This document shows, one piece after another, positions 9,824-19,316 of a stretch of DNA of 64,000 nt. Below the pieces are notes generated by a model. That model saw nothing but the letters and a program-made list of their open reading frames with translations, was not told the DNA's origin and ran no database searches. Positions within the stretch are counted from its first letter, which is position 1; every line of letters starts with the position of its first letter. The DNA is from Mucilaginibacter inviolabilis. GTDB taxonomy: Bacteria; Bacteroidota; Bacteroidia; Sphingobacteriales; Sphingobacteriaceae. Location of the stretch: positions 1,984,001-2,048,000 of the forward strand of contig NZ_JAANAT010000001.1 in assembly GCF_011089895.1 (NCBI RefSeq). The letters run 5' to 3'. The translations under genes and the position numbers were made by a program.

Positions 9824-10561
9824 TTATGCTAGTCTTTTATTTACTTCATCCCAGTTTACTACATTCCACCAACCGGCTATATAATCGTTGCGTTTGTTCT
9901 GGTATTTTAAATAATAGGCATGCTCCCAAACATCCAAAGCCAATAATGGCGTGCCTTTTACCTCAGCATTATTAAATAACGGATTATCCTGGTTTGCAGT
10001 GGATGTTATTTTTAAAGTGCCGTTGTCATTAACCAGCCATGCCCAACCCGAGCCAAAACGGGTAAGGGCAGCCTGGCTAAACAACTCTTTAAATTTATCT
10101 ACAGAGCCAAATGAACTGATGATGGCATCTTTCACTTTACCATCCGGCCCGGTAGATATGCCTGGCTTTAAACTCTGCCAAAAGAAATTGTGGTTCCAGG
10201 CTCCGCCGCCATTGTTGCGGGCTTTGGCCGATAGTTTGGATGCATTATCGAAAAAGTTCTTTTCAGAAGAAAAAGTCAACTTTTCGGCTATTATTGCCTC
10301 ATTTACATTTTTAATATAGGCGGTATGATGTTTTGTATAATGTATTTCCATGGTAAGCGCATCTATGTGTGGTTCTAAAGCCTTATAATCAAACCCTAAC
10401 GGTACTTGTGTAAATTTCAAGGGTTCATCTGCATTAGCCAGATGATGATTTCCGGTAACTGATGCCGATGCACTGTTTAAAATTGCCGGAACGCCTATCG
10501 TAGCTATTACCGTTGCTTTTAAGGTATTTTCAATGAATTTTCTGCGACTGTTTGTTTTCAT
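9824..10561 (-). CDS. Exported Fe/Mn superoxide dismutase
   Basis: 245 aa. Converts superoxide to oxygen and peroxide. The four metal ligands are recognisable: His74 (IHYTKHH), His124 (AWNHNFFW), Asp210 and His214 (LDVWEHAYYL). Unlike cytosolic SodA/SodB it carries about 45 extra N-terminal residues beginning MKTNSRRKFIENTLKATVIA, which looks like a twin-arginine signal, so folded enzyme is probably exported. It lies at the 3' end of a minus-strand redox block with a dihaem peroxidase that could remove the peroxide it makes. A hairpin upstream (10591-10622) may give it partly separate expression. Confidence 0.92.
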   Translation of the reverse strand: MKTNSRRKFIENTLKATVIATIGVPAILNSASASVTGNHHLANADEPLKFTQVPLGFDYKALEPHIDALTMEIHYTKHHTAYIKNVNEAIIAEKLTFSSEKNFFDNASKLSAKARNNGGGAWNHNFFWQSLKPGISTGPDGKVKDAIISSFGSVDKFKELFSQAALTRFGSGWAWLVNDNGTLKITSTANQDNPLFNNAEVKGTPLLALDVWEHAYYLKYQNKRNDYIAGWWNVVNWDEVNKRLA

Positions 10562-10590
10562 GATATCATGTTTTAGAGGGTTAAGTAATT

Positions 10591-10622
10591 AAAGCAGCCC
10601 GGAACGGGACCGGGCGTGCTTT
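10591..10622 (-). terminator. Imperfect stem-loop between DUF4397 gene and SOD
   Basis: GC-rich arms around GCCCGG/CCGGGC extended by AAAGCA/TGCTTT with one mismatch. There is no long T run, so it may be a processing or partial termination structure. Confidence 0.4.
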
Positions 10623-10663
10623 AAAGCACACGCTATTAAATCACTTATATAATGTGCTGTATT

Positions 10664-11473
10664 TTAGTTATGCGTTAGGATAGTTGCACCTATGGCTGCG
10701 CTGCCCGGTGTTCCGTTAATGTAAATGGTATAAATTTTACCGGCCTGTAAGCTAATGTTGCTCAATTGATTATTCAGTATGCTTACTGCTGAGTGATCGC
10801 TTGTTTTGCTTACCTGAAAATTAAGCGTACCCGCATCTATAGTAATAAATGGCCCTATTGACCAGGTGTTAAAACCAGCTCCTGATAATACGGAACCTCC
10901 TGCCCTGCCATATGCGGTATTGGTAAACAATGCGGTTTGCCCTGCTATACCAAAATCAACATTCGGGCTGCCCGGGGCCAGGTTCACAAACCTTATTTTG
11001 GCCTTGCCTGCCGTTGGTACGGCCAGATCATCATAAAACAGGATCAGTGAATCGGCAGTTGCCTTGGTATTTTTAATGGCGAACACCGTATGGTAATAAT
11101 TGGCTATAGGGCCATTAGGCCCTCCGCTGCTGGTGAATGTAGCACTGTTACCAAACTCACGCGATGCTTTATAAGAGGTATTTGTACCCTCGGTAAAGTT
11201 GATCTGCACATCGCCAAACTGCGCATCCAGATAATCTGATTTACCATTAATAGGTATCGCAGTTTTGGTTACCTGGGTGGTATACGTCCAGAATTGTATG
11301 CCCACGTTAACCGGCCGGGCATTTACAAAGCTGATATGCGCAGCAAGCGGAGGTCTGTCCGCAGCGTTAATATCAAGATAATCAGCCTTTTTGCAGGATG
11401 AAGTAATCAGAGTTAATACTCCTATCCATAATAACAATCCCTTTGACCGCGAAATGAAAGCTATACTGTTCAT
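10664..11473 (-). CDS. DUF4397-type lipoprotein
   Basis: About 269 aa from the ATG at 11473, preferred over the ATG at 11506 because it puts a normal lipoprotein signal at the N-terminus (lipobox TLITSSCKK). The body holds repeated beta modules with blocks such as FVNARPVNVGIQF and IRFVNLAPGSPNVDFGI, the 'A-P-G-[ST]-P-x-V-D' pattern typical of DUF4397 proteins. These are exported beta proteins of unknown role, often next to TonB receptors in Bacteroidota. Here it follows the receptor gene by 51 bp on the same strand and probably shares its transcript. Confidence 0.75.
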   Translation of the reverse strand: MNSIAFISRSKGLLLWIGVLTLITSSCKKADYLDINAADRPPLAAHISFVNARPVNVGIQFWTYTTQVTKTAIPINGKSDYLDAQFGDVQINFTEGTNTSYKASREFGNSATFTSSGGPNGPIANYYHTVFAIKNTKATADSLILFYDDLAVPTAGKAKIRFVNLAPGSPNVDFGIAGQTALFTNTAYGRAGGSVLSGAGFNTWSIGPFITIDAGTLNFQVSKTSDHSAVSILNNQLSNISLQAGKIYTIYINGTPGSAAIGATILTHN

Positions 11474-11524
11474 GGCTTTTTTATTTATAAAATATATTTT
11501 GTTCATGTTTTGAAGGATGAATGA

Positions 11525-14287
11525 TTAAAAATGGGCTGATAACCTGACAAATGGCTGAATACCCGCGCTGCCATTTTGAATACCAACCACGGTTGGGTTA
11601 CGCAGGCCGGATATAGTTGGATCGGTATAATCTCCCAGGCTATTGAATACATTATTTACCCCAACGGTACCTTGTAGCTTGGCGGTAAATTTATATCCTA
11701 CCGATAGGTCGGTTACCCATATGGGTTTAAGTCGCTGATAAAAATAAACAGGGTTAAGCGGATCGGCGGCACTAAGCTGTGTTGCTGTAGTAACGCTGCC
11801 AAAGTATACGGTGCGGGCCAGGAAAGTAAATTTATCTATGCTGTAAATACCCTGCAGGTTAATTTTTTGACCGGGAATATTAGTGGTTACCCTGGCACGC
11901 TCTCCCGGGCTCAGGATCACGTTCTTGTAGGCTTCCAGGCCTTTTGGGGTATTTACTTTGGTTACTTCGTTCTTAGCAAAATTACCGCCGAATAAAAAGT
12001 TGATATTCCCTTTGTTCAGCAATACGTTATAGCTGCCTGTAAACTCAATCCCTTTGGTGCGTGTACTAAATTCGTTATAAAAAAAGTTAGCCTGAGCCGC
12101 ACCGGTTTGTTGAAATAATGCCTTTACATCGGCAGGCAGATTGGCATCTGTAGCTGTAAAATTGCCCGTATTACCTACCCGGTTATCAATATTAATGAGG
12201 TAAGCATCCACAGTTAACTCCACATTACTGCCTGGTGCCGAGGTTAGACCAATGGTATATCCTTTTGACTTTTCGGGTGATAGTTTGGGGATACCGAGTG
12301 CCCTTGCCGCAGCACTTTGATTCGATGCGGTCAGGATATCAACACCCCTCCCTTGCTGAAAGGTAGTAGATACCGAAGTGTAATATGATTGTGCCAGATC
12401 TGGAGCGCGGAAACCGGTATTGGCAGATCCGCGCAGGTTTAACCAGGGTGCAAAGGTATACCGGGTTGCGGCCTTCCAGGTAAATACATTACCAAAATCC
12501 GAGAAATACTCGGCTCTTCCTGCGGCTGATACCAGCCATTCTTTAGTTACATTCAATTCAACATCGGCATAACCGGCAGTTACGGATCTATTTACATCAA
12601 CCGCATTCTCGGGCCTGAAACCCAGGTGGATCTGTGAACCAGCTGCAAGGCCATTCAAGGAAGTAACTCCTGCTGATGATAAATAGGGTATGCCTCCGGT
12701 GGTTGTATCTATGTCGACGATGGTGCGTTGGTCGGCTTTGGAATAGGAAGCTTCTTCCCCTGCTTTGATCTGGAAGGTCTCCACCCGGTGTTGCGCGCCA
12801 AAGGCAATGTTGAGCCCCTTTAGTATTTTATCAAAATAGCGGGTAAAATCTAAAGCAGTGGTGTTTTGACTGGCATTATAACTACCGGCATCAAAACTGG
12901 TAGGACTTTTTAAACCCAAACTGGCATTCAGTGAATTATCAACCCGGTTGCCAAAAATATTTTTACCATAAACATTGGAGAAATCGACATTCCAGTCGCC
13001 TACTTTACCTTTTAAACCTATGGCTATGGATTCATCTACAATGTTGTTTTCCATGGCCGGTAAAAAACCGTCGGGATAAATAAAGTTGTTGTTCCTGGAT
13101 GTCCAGCCCGGTAAACGATACGTTGCTGTAAACTGCGAATTACGACTGCTGATACCACCAAAAGCATATAATTCAGCTGAGTTTTTTAAGGGAAGCCCAG
13201 CATTAAAAAACAACAAAGCATCCTGACCGGCATTGGATCCGCTGGCGCGCTGATCAAAAAAATGCCTGTCGATACCGCGGCTTTTTAATATAGCATCGTC
13301 AATATCTTTAGTATAAATAGCATCGTAGCCCCTAGTATTGGCACCGCCACCGTATATCGGGCCATTATAAAGCCCGGCATCAGCCTTACCTGATGGCAAA
13401 GAAATAGCCTGAGTAGCATATTCTGTAGTAACGTTAATATACCCTCCGTTGCCCAAACCTACGCCATAATTTACATTGGTACGTGTTACTGCGCCATCAC
13501 CACGACGGCGTGTGCTTCCGGTGCTGCTTACAGCCAAATCATCTGTTTTTTTCTTCAGCACAATGTTGATCACCCCGGCAATAGCGTCTGATCCATACTG
13601 GGCCGCAGCACCGTCACGCAATATCTCAATGCGATCAATGGAGCCCGTGGGTATGGAGTTCAGATCGTATCCGGTTGACCCATTACCCAGGCCTCCATAG
13701 TTTACGTTGGCGCTTTTATGTCTGCGTTTTCCGTTAACCAACACCAATACCTGATCCGGGCCGAGGCCACGTAACTGAGCCAAACTCAATGCCGATCCCG
13801 CATCACCGGCATTACTGCCATTCACCGAGTGGAAGGATGGGGATATGTACTGCAGTATCTGCGTTACACTTACCTGCGGTGCCGACTCCAATAAGGGTTT
13901 AATATCAATAACATCAACAGGCGATGCCGAGTTGAGTTTAGTACGATTAGCATTGCGCGAGCCAACGATCTGCACTTCATTCAAGGCATTACCGGCAGGT
14001 TTCAAGCTAATATTAAAGTTCTTAATACCGTCAATCTCTACCTCCTGACTTTCAAAACCAATAAACGAAAACACCAGGTATTTACCATTACGTATCACTA
14101 TCTCGAAAGAGCCATCGGCTTTGGTAACCGCTCCCTGGTTAAGACCTTTTACGGTTACCGACACACCCGGCAAGGGCGCTTTATCATCTGCGGAGGTTAC
14201 TACTCCGCTTACCGTTCGTTTTTGTGCCCATACATTTTGCCCGTAAAGCAGGCTGAGAAATAAAATTAAGCGTACAATTTTCTTCAT
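11525..14287 (-). CDS. TonB-dependent outer-membrane receptor
   Basis: 920 aa from the ATG at 14287, chosen because MKKIVRLILFLSLLYGQNVWA is a good signal peptide; the frame stays open 20 codons further up. A carboxypeptidase-like domain (about 25-105) precedes a plug with LRGLGPDQVLVLVNGKRRH and DGAAAQYGSDAIAGVINIVL, the plug box of classical siderophore/vitamin-type receptors rather than SusC. The barrel ends RLSAHF. It lies between a dihaem peroxidase and a DUF4397 lipoprotein, all on the minus strand. A role in uptake of iron, haem or a small redox cofactor is possible but not shown. Confidence 0.88.
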   Translation of the reverse strand: MKKIVRLILFLSLLYGQNVWAQKRTVSGVVTSADDKAPLPGVSVTVKGLNQGAVTKADGSFEIVIRNGKYLVFSFIGFESQEVEIDGIKNFNISLKPAGNALNEVQIVGSRNANRTKLNSASPVDVIDIKPLLESAPQVSVTQILQYISPSFHSVNGSNAGDAGSALSLAQLRGLGPDQVLVLVNGKRRHKSANVNYGGLGNGSTGYDLNSIPTGSIDRIEILRDGAAAQYGSDAIAGVINIVLKKKTDDLAVSSTGSTRRRGDGAVTRTNVNYGVGLGNGGYINVTTEYATQAISLPSGKADAGLYNGPIYGGGANTRGYDAIYTKDIDDAILKSRGIDRHFFDQRASGSNAGQDALLFFNAGLPLKNSAELYAFGGISSRNSQFTATYRLPGWTSRNNNFIYPDGFLPAMENNIVDESIAIGLKGKVGDWNVDFSNVYGKNIFGNRVDNSLNASLGLKSPTSFDAGSYNASQNTTALDFTRYFDKILKGLNIAFGAQHRVETFQIKAGEEASYSKADQRTIVDIDTTTGGIPYLSSAGVTSLNGLAAGSQIHLGFRPENAVDVNRSVTAGYADVELNVTKEWLVSAAGRAEYFSDFGNVFTWKAATRYTFAPWLNLRGSANTGFRAPDLAQSYYTSVSTTFQQGRGVDILTASNQSAAARALGIPKLSPEKSKGYTIGLTSAPGSNVELTVDAYLINIDNRVGNTGNFTATDANLPADVKALFQQTGAAQANFFYNEFSTRTKGIEFTGSYNVLLNKGNINFLFGGNFAKNEVTKVNTPKGLEAYKNVILSPGERARVTTNIPGQKINLQGIYSIDKFTFLARTVYFGSVTTATQLSAADPLNPVYFYQRLKPIWVTDLSVGYKFTAKLQGTVGVNNVFNSLGDYTDPTISGLRNPTVVGIQNGSAGIQPFVRLSAHF

Positions 14288-14395
14288 TTTACAATAGTTT
14301 AAAGGCAAAGCAGCGGCCCGGGCAAGGCGAAAAACACCTGCCAGCACCTTACTGATACCCAGATCAATTAATTATTTATATAGGGGATTATATTT

Positions 14396-15358
14396 TCAAT
14401 TAGCGGCGATCTTTTGTTTAAAGCGGTCGTCGGTGAGTGCTTTTAAAAATTCAACAATGTCATCAATTTCGCTGCTGCTGAGGTTTAAAGGTTTATCAAG
14501 TGAGAGGTCGCGGTTAATACCATCCTTAACTACAGCCGAAGGGTCATTATAATATTCCACCACGCTGCGCAGGGTTTTAAACTTGCCATTATGCATATAA
14601 GGCGCGGTAACAGCCACATTGCGTAAGCTCGGGATCTTAAATTCGCCGTCTTCCGTTTTATTTTTGGTGATCACCGAACGGCCCGGATCGTTCAGATCCT
14701 TCCCGTTATACAGGCCGATACTTTTAAATCTGTCGGCTGTAAAATCTTCGCCCGAGTGGCAGTTGTTACAATTGGCTTTACCAATAAACAATAACCTGCC
14801 ACGTGCAGCGGATGCGGATAAGGCATTATCATCTCCATTGATGTACCGGTCATAAGGGCTATTTGAGGTTTCCAATGTACGCTCAAATGAAGCTATAGCC
14901 TTAAGCAAGTTATCTTTGTTGGCAGGTGCCTTAAATACTTTTTGAAAAGCCGCAGCATAAACTACATCATCATTCAATCTTTTAACCGCTTCATCCAGGG
15001 ACAGCCCCATTTCCGTGGGCGATGTGATAGGTCCCATAGCCTGTTCTTCCAAGGAAGATGCGCGTCCGTCCCAAAAAAGATGTGGCCGGCCTGAAAGATT
15101 AGTAAGTCCCGGTGAATTTCTGGCAGTGCGGTTACCTTTGATACCCAAGCTAAAAGTAACGGTATCGGCAAAAGCAAATTCCGGCTTATGGCAGGATGAA
15201 CAACTGATAGTTTTATCCAGCGATAATATCGGATCGAAAAAAAGTTTCTCGCCCAGTTGCTCCTTGCTCTGTACCTCATCCCTGCCGCTCATAAAGCCGG
15301 TGAGACTTATTATTAAACTAAATACAGTTAAAATTAATAGCGTACTTTTCTTTTTCAT
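14396..15358 (-). CDS. Dihaem cytochrome c peroxidase (CcpA/MauG family)
   Basis: 320 aa. Signal peptide MKKKSTLLILTVFSLIISLTG, then two c-type haem attachment sites: CSSCH at residues 53-57 and CNNCH at 197-201, with the MauG-family block LFFDPILSLDKT before the first and GRLLFIGKANC before the second. These periplasmic enzymes reduce hydrogen peroxide using electrons from small cytochromes. Length is typical. The 109-bp gap to the receptor gene downstream and the exported SOD further on suggest a periplasmic peroxide/superoxide defence set. Confidence 0.9.
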   Translation of the reverse strand: MKKKSTLLILTVFSLIISLTGFMSGRDEVQSKEQLGEKLFFDPILSLDKTISCSSCHKPEFAFADTVTFSLGIKGNRTARNSPGLTNLSGRPHLFWDGRASSLEEQAMGPITSPTEMGLSLDEAVKRLNDDVVYAAAFQKVFKAPANKDNLLKAIASFERTLETSNSPYDRYINGDDNALSASAARGRLLFIGKANCNNCHSGEDFTADRFKSIGLYNGKDLNDPGRSVITKNKTEDGEFKIPSLRNVAVTAPYMHNGKFKTLRSVVEYYNDPSAVVKDGINRDLSLDKPLNLSSSEIDDIVEFLKALTDDRFKQKIAAN

Positions 15359-15539
15359 ATCAAACTACAGGTATTCCAGAACTTTCGCCGGGGCATACAT
15401 GAGCCGCTACCCCGGCTACTCGTTCACTAACCACCAAATCCGGCTTTTTTGGATACTTTTTAGCCAAAACAGTGGCCATTCGCTCCATAGAGCGACTTTA
15501 ATTGTGTTGTATCTTGTTAAAATTTGTTAAAAAACGGGC

Positions 15540-16202
15540 TTACTGAGCGTTGGCCACCAGGTTCACATTAAGATCAAAATCATCGTAGATCACTTTGTCG
15601 CCCAGGTTTTCGAAAAAATTCTTCGACCTGAATTTGATATCATACTTGGTACGGTCGACTGTAATTTTGGCGGTAGCATTTAACTTTTTCCCATCAACTT
15701 TTACAGCAGCCGGGAAACTCACATCATTGGTAATACCCTTAATGGTTAATTTGCCTTTAACATCATATTGGTTACCAGATGTTTTAGTTGCGGAAACGAT
15801 CACAAAATTTGCTTTTGGAAACTTATCAGTACTGAAAAAAGTTTCGCTTTTAAGGGTGCTTACCAGTTTATCGTTCGAGGCCTGATCAGTTAGGTCGGCA
15901 TCAGTAATGGTATTCAGGTCGATATCAAAAGTGCCACTTTTTAAAACATTATTTTCGGCTGTAAACTGGCCGTTACTTATTTTAACCTCGCCGTTATGAT
16001 CGCCGGTTGCTTTTTTAGCTTGCCAGGTAAGTTTACTACCCTGATTATCAACCTTAAAACTTTGAGCCTTATAGTGTCTGTGTGCCGAAATAGTTTTTAT
16101 CGGAAGGTTGGCTGTAGTTGTATTTGGGGTAAAAGCTGTAGCTAAAGTTGCTATAGAAATAATAGCTGCGGAATAAGTTGCGATGGTTAGTTTAGTTGTC
16201 AT
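15540..16202 (-). CDS. YceI-family exported protein
   Basis: 220 aa from the ATG at 16202; the frame also opens at a TTG ten codons earlier, which is less likely. A signal peptide (TKLTIATYSAAIISIATLATA) precedes a YceI beta-barrel with the recognisable blocks SKLTWQAKKATGDHNGEVKI, FPKANFVIVSATK and KGKLTIKGITNDVSFP. YceI proteins are lipocalin-like barrels that bind long isoprenoid or other amphiphilic ligands in the periplasm. It lies 83 bp after a TlpA-like gene and 181 bp before the peroxidase gene on the same strand. Precise role unknown. Confidence 0.88.
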   Translation of the reverse strand: MTTKLTIATYSAAIISIATLATAFTPNTTTANLPIKTISAHRHYKAQSFKVDNQGSKLTWQAKKATGDHNGEVKISNGQFTAENNVLKSGTFDIDLNTITDADLTDQASNDKLVSTLKSETFFSTDKFPKANFVIVSATKTSGNQYDVKGKLTIKGITNDVSFPAAVKVDGKKLNATAKITVDRTKYDIKFRSKNFFENLGDKVIYDDFDLNVNLVANAQ

Positions 16203-16285
16203 GGTGGATAGTTGTTTTGTATCTGTTTTCAATATGTTAAATGTTACCCGGTAAAGTATTAAGCTTTACCGGGGTGTATTAATGA

Positions 16286-17608
16286 TTATTTACCTTTTTG
16301 CGTATTACTTTGAGAGTCTACTGCCGATGCACTGGCCGGAACTGGTTCTGCGATCAGTTCATCTAAAAGCTTATTGAATTTCTGCTCGTAATCTGCATAA
16401 TACTTGCCTGTTACCGTGCCGGTATAACCTGTGTATATCTCCCTTACATCACCTTTACGATCGATAATGATTGTGGTTGGGAAAGCTATAAACTTATTCA
16501 GGGCAGGTAATTTTTGCGATACCAGCTTTTTATCGGCCAGGCCACCAAACAGGATATCGTACTGGATATTGTATTTCTCTTTCAGTTTCCCTAAGGTATA
16601 CTGTGCATACTTCAAGCTGTCTTTTTGCTCAAAACCTATGGCTATGGCTTCTACACCTCGATTGTGGTTTTTGTTAAACCAAGGCGATAGAAATACCGTC
16701 TGATCTGTACAATTGGGGCACCAGGTACCAACAATCTCAATGATGGTGACCTTGCCTTTATACTTGGCATCGCTTAATGATACAGGCTTGCCTGTTAAAT
16801 CTGGAAAAGTAAAATCGAGCTTTTTGTAACCCTCTTTCAAATAGGTAAGTTTGTAGGGATCAGGCAACTCGGCTTTATCATCCTTCACGGCATCAAACTT
16901 GGTATTATCATAAATTCCCTGTCCTATCTCTCCGCTTAAAGTACCATCGGCATTGATCTTTCCTTTATAGATTTTGGGACTCGGTCCGGTAAAACCTGAT
17001 AGCTCAAATTCATCGCCCTGAACGGTACCTTCCAGCTCCCGGCTATCACCGGTTACCTGCATAATAACACCGGTAAGCTTGTTACCTGTTTGCTTTAAAA
17101 TGGCTATCTTATTAGGTACCTGTTCTTTTGAATAAACTTTAAGCTCCCATTTACCGGTTAAGTTAGCTGCAGGAGCTACATCCTTACCTGGTTCAACAAA
17201 GCGGTAGCTTTTGCCATACTCAGCTATAAAAGGCAAGGAATTGCCTCTGAAACCAGGTACCAGGCTACGATATTCACCGCTCAGAGTCCCGTCATCTTCT
17301 ATTTTGGCAACCAGGGCAGCATCATAGGTATTCATTTTTATAAATACCGAATCTTTGCCGATACGCTGCACATGAAAATTATCACGGCGGCTTCCATTAA
17401 GCAAGGTAAATACGGCATGTTCGGCATCTTTACCTTTAAACTCAAAGTTGAATGGTACTTTTGATTCGGCCACGGTAAATACGCCACGCCATACACCTTC
17501 TTTTATAAATTTTGCAGAAGGTGGGATATCTGCAGCTACGGCGGCTCCGCTAAACAACAAGCCTACTGTCAGGCATTTGAATGAAGTAATCAGATTAAGT
17601 GTTTTCAT
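16286..17608 (-). CDS. TlpA/ResA-like periplasmic thioredoxin, copy 2
   Basis: 440 aa. Signal peptide, then a beta-rich N-terminal region (about 30-250) with two modules (RGVFTVAESKVPFNFEFKGK; GKWELKVYSKEQV), then a thioredoxin domain (about 262-420) with the catalytic WCPNC, Cys297 and Cys300, and the cis-Pro loop IAFPTTIIID. TlpA-type proteins keep periplasmic thiols reduced, e.g. for cytochrome c assembly. It is a tandem duplicate of the gene upstream (28 bp apart), similar along its whole length, with the CPNC at the same residue numbers. Why two copies persist is unknown; the N-terminal region probably sets the partner. Confidence 0.9.
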   Translation of the reverse strand: MKTLNLITSFKCLTVGLLFSGAAVAADIPPSAKFIKEGVWRGVFTVAESKVPFNFEFKGKDAEHAVFTLLNGSRRDNFHVQRIGKDSVFIKMNTYDAALVAKIEDDGTLSGEYRSLVPGFRGNSLPFIAEYGKSYRFVEPGKDVAPAANLTGKWELKVYSKEQVPNKIAILKQTGNKLTGVIMQVTGDSRELEGTVQGDEFELSGFTGPSPKIYKGKINADGTLSGEIGQGIYDNTKFDAVKDDKAELPDPYKLTYLKEGYKKLDFTFPDLTGKPVSLSDAKYKGKVTIIEIVGTWCPNCTDQTVFLSPWFNKNHNRGVEAIAIGFEQKDSLKYAQYTLGKLKEKYNIQYDILFGGLADKKLVSQKLPALNKFIAFPTTIIIDRKGDVREIYTGYTGTVTGKYYADYEQKFNKLLDELIAEPVPASASAVDSQSNTQKGK

Positions 17609-17636
17609 TTGATTGATTATAGATAGGTTAATAATG

Positions 17637-18953
17637 TTAGTTTCCCGGATGTGTAGCCGAATCTTTTACTGCTGCACTTTCAGGTGCAGGTTCAGCTATC
17701 AGTTTATCCAGCAGCTGGTTAAATTTCTTTTCATAATCCTTGTGGTATTTACCGGTTACCGTACCTGTATAGCCGGTATATATTTCGCGCACATCGCCAT
17801 TTCTGTCGATAATAATAGTTGTGGGGAATGCAATGAACTTATTGAGCGCAGGGAGTTTTTGAGCAACTAGCTTTTTATCTGCCAAGCCACCAAAAGCTAT
17901 ATCATAGTTGATAGCGTATTTTTCTTTGAGTTTACCCAAAGTATACTTGGCATAATCAAGACTGTCTTTTTGTTCAAAACCAATGGCTATAGCCTCTACC
18001 CCACGATTATGGTTTTTATTGAACCATGGCGACAGGAATACAGTTTGATCTGTACAGTTAGGGCACCACGTACCTATAATCTCTACAATCACCACTTTTC
18101 CTTTGTACTTATTATCGCTCAGCGACACGGGTTTACCGTCGATACCCGGGAAAGAGAAATCAAGCTTTTTATAGCCTTCTTTTAAAAATGTAAGCTTATA
18201 AGGATCGGGCAATTCCACTGTTTCATTTTTGGCGGCATCAAACTTCAGATTTTTGTAGATCCCAAAGCCTTCTTCTCCGCTAATGGTACCATCGGGATTG
18301 ATTTTTCCTTTGATAATAAACGGACTTGGGCCTGTAAAGCCGCTCAGGGCAAACTCGTCGCCTTGAACAGTACCTTCCAGCTCACGGGTGTCACCTACTA
18401 CGGTCATCACAACCCCAGTAAGTTTATTACCTTTTTGTTTTAAAATGGCGATAGATGCAGGGACGGCTTCCTTACTATAGGTCTTGATTTCCCATTTACC
18501 GGAAAGATCTGCCTTTGGGACAACATCTTTACCAGGTTCCACAAAGCGATAGCTTTTACCGTATTCGGCAGTAAAAGGCAGTGAGTTGCCTCTGAAACCG
18601 GGTACCAGGCTACGGTATTCGCCACTTATTTTACCATCGTCTTCAATTTTAGCTACTAAAGCCGCATCATAGGTATTCATTTTTATGTAAACAGAATCTT
18701 TGCCTATTGCTTTCACATGGAAATTATCACGGCGCGAACCATTGATCAGCGTAAATACGGCGTGTTCGGCATCTTTACCTTTTAGTTCAAAATTAAAGGG
18801 TACCTGCGATTCACTTACTGTAAATACACCTCGCCAAACACCTTCTTTAATAAATTTGGAGGGAGGATTTTTATCCGCAGCTAACGTTGCGCCGCTGATC
18901 AGCAAACCTAATGACAGGCATTTTGCTTTAGTTAAATAATTGTGAATGTTCAT
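17637..18953 (-). CDS. TlpA/ResA-like periplasmic thioredoxin, copy 1
   Basis: 438 aa from the ATG at 18953 (signal MNIHNYLTKAKCLSLGLLIS); the open frame extends 35 codons further but that stretch is not signal-like and overlaps leader sequence. Architecture and motifs match copy 2: beta-rich region, then a thioredoxin domain with WCPNC (Cys297, Cys300) and cis-Pro IAFPTTIIID. It is the first full gene after the SAM-I-type riboswitch at 19174-19288 and a Cys-codon leader frame, so its expression is expected to follow SAM and perhaps cysteine supply. It heads the run of redox genes down to the superoxide dismutase. Confidence 0.9.
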   Translation of the reverse strand: MNIHNYLTKAKCLSLGLLISGATLAADKNPPSKFIKEGVWRGVFTVSESQVPFNFELKGKDAEHAVFTLINGSRRDNFHVKAIGKDSVYIKMNTYDAALVAKIEDDGKISGEYRSLVPGFRGNSLPFTAEYGKSYRFVEPGKDVVPKADLSGKWEIKTYSKEAVPASIAILKQKGNKLTGVVMTVVGDTRELEGTVQGDEFALSGFTGPSPFIIKGKINPDGTISGEEGFGIYKNLKFDAAKNETVELPDPYKLTFLKEGYKKLDFSFPGIDGKPVSLSDNKYKGKVVIVEIIGTWCPNCTDQTVFLSPWFNKNHNRGVEAIAIGFEQKDSLDYAKYTLGKLKEKYAINYDIAFGGLADKKLVAQKLPALNKFIAFPTTIIIDRNGDVREIYTGYTGTVTGKYHKDYEKKFNQLLDKLIAEPAPESAAVKDSATHPGN

Positions 18954-19081
18954 ATTTTTATAAAATTTAGTTATTGGAAGTTTTACTATGATAATTGCCG
19001 GATTTGAGATTTGGGCACAACAATCCCATGGCCCTGTTAAAGACCGGAAAAAGCACACAAAAAAATTTTAGCTGTTAATGC

Positions 19082-19168
19082 TTAAAACCAAAAGGCAAAC
19101 TGAATACTGCAACATCGCAAGGCTGATGCTGGTCGCACATAAGATTGTAGATACTTTAATGTTTTCAT
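19082..19168 (-). CDS. Candidate leader peptide with Cys-Cys codons, upstream of TlpA copy 1
   Basis: 28 codons, starting MKTLKYLQSYV, with two adjacent Cys codons at positions 19-20 (LRCCS). The ATG is 5 nt after the 3' strand of riboswitch stem P1, so P1 formation would hide its ribosome-binding region. The stop is 128 nt before the tlpA-like start. A second leader with the same Met-Lys-Thr start and a Cys triplet lies behind the other riboswitch. This parallel supports a translated leader, but such a short frame could occur by chance. Confidence 0.45.
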   Translation of the reverse strand: MKTLKYLQSYVRPASALRCCSIQFAFWF

Positions 19169-19173
19169 GACAA

Positions 19174-19288
19174 TAGTTAATTTATATTTCTAAAAAAATT
19201 TCAGAAAAAAGTTTAGCACTTATTTCAAGCTGAAAAGTTGCTGAAGATCATCGAGACTTCCTCTCCCTTCGTCTTTATAAATCAACTA
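19174..19288 (-). promoter_or_regulatory. SAM-I-type riboswitch (divergent member) upstream of the TlpA operon
   Basis: Reading the minus strand: P1 5' strand TAGTTGATTTATA (19288-19276) pairs with TATAAATTAACTA (19186-19174), 13 bp with one G-U. Inside are the SAM-I blocks in order: AAGACGAAGGGA, a GAAG/CTTC stem with GATGA, AGCAACTT, and AAGTGCTAAACTT. These match the S-box consensus (GGAGGGA, GATGA, GCAACC, GGTGCTAA) with some drift and a weak P2/P4. Likely output is access to the leader start codon at 19168. SAM binding by this drifted copy is inferred. Confidence 0.75.
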
Positions 19289-19316
19289 ATTAATGGTGGG
19301 GTTAATTAGAATGCTG

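Noticed and set aside
18954..19058. 35-residue N-terminal extension of TlpA copy 1
   Set aside because: A normal signal peptide begins at the ATG at 18953, matching the start of copy 2; the extension lies in leader sequence.
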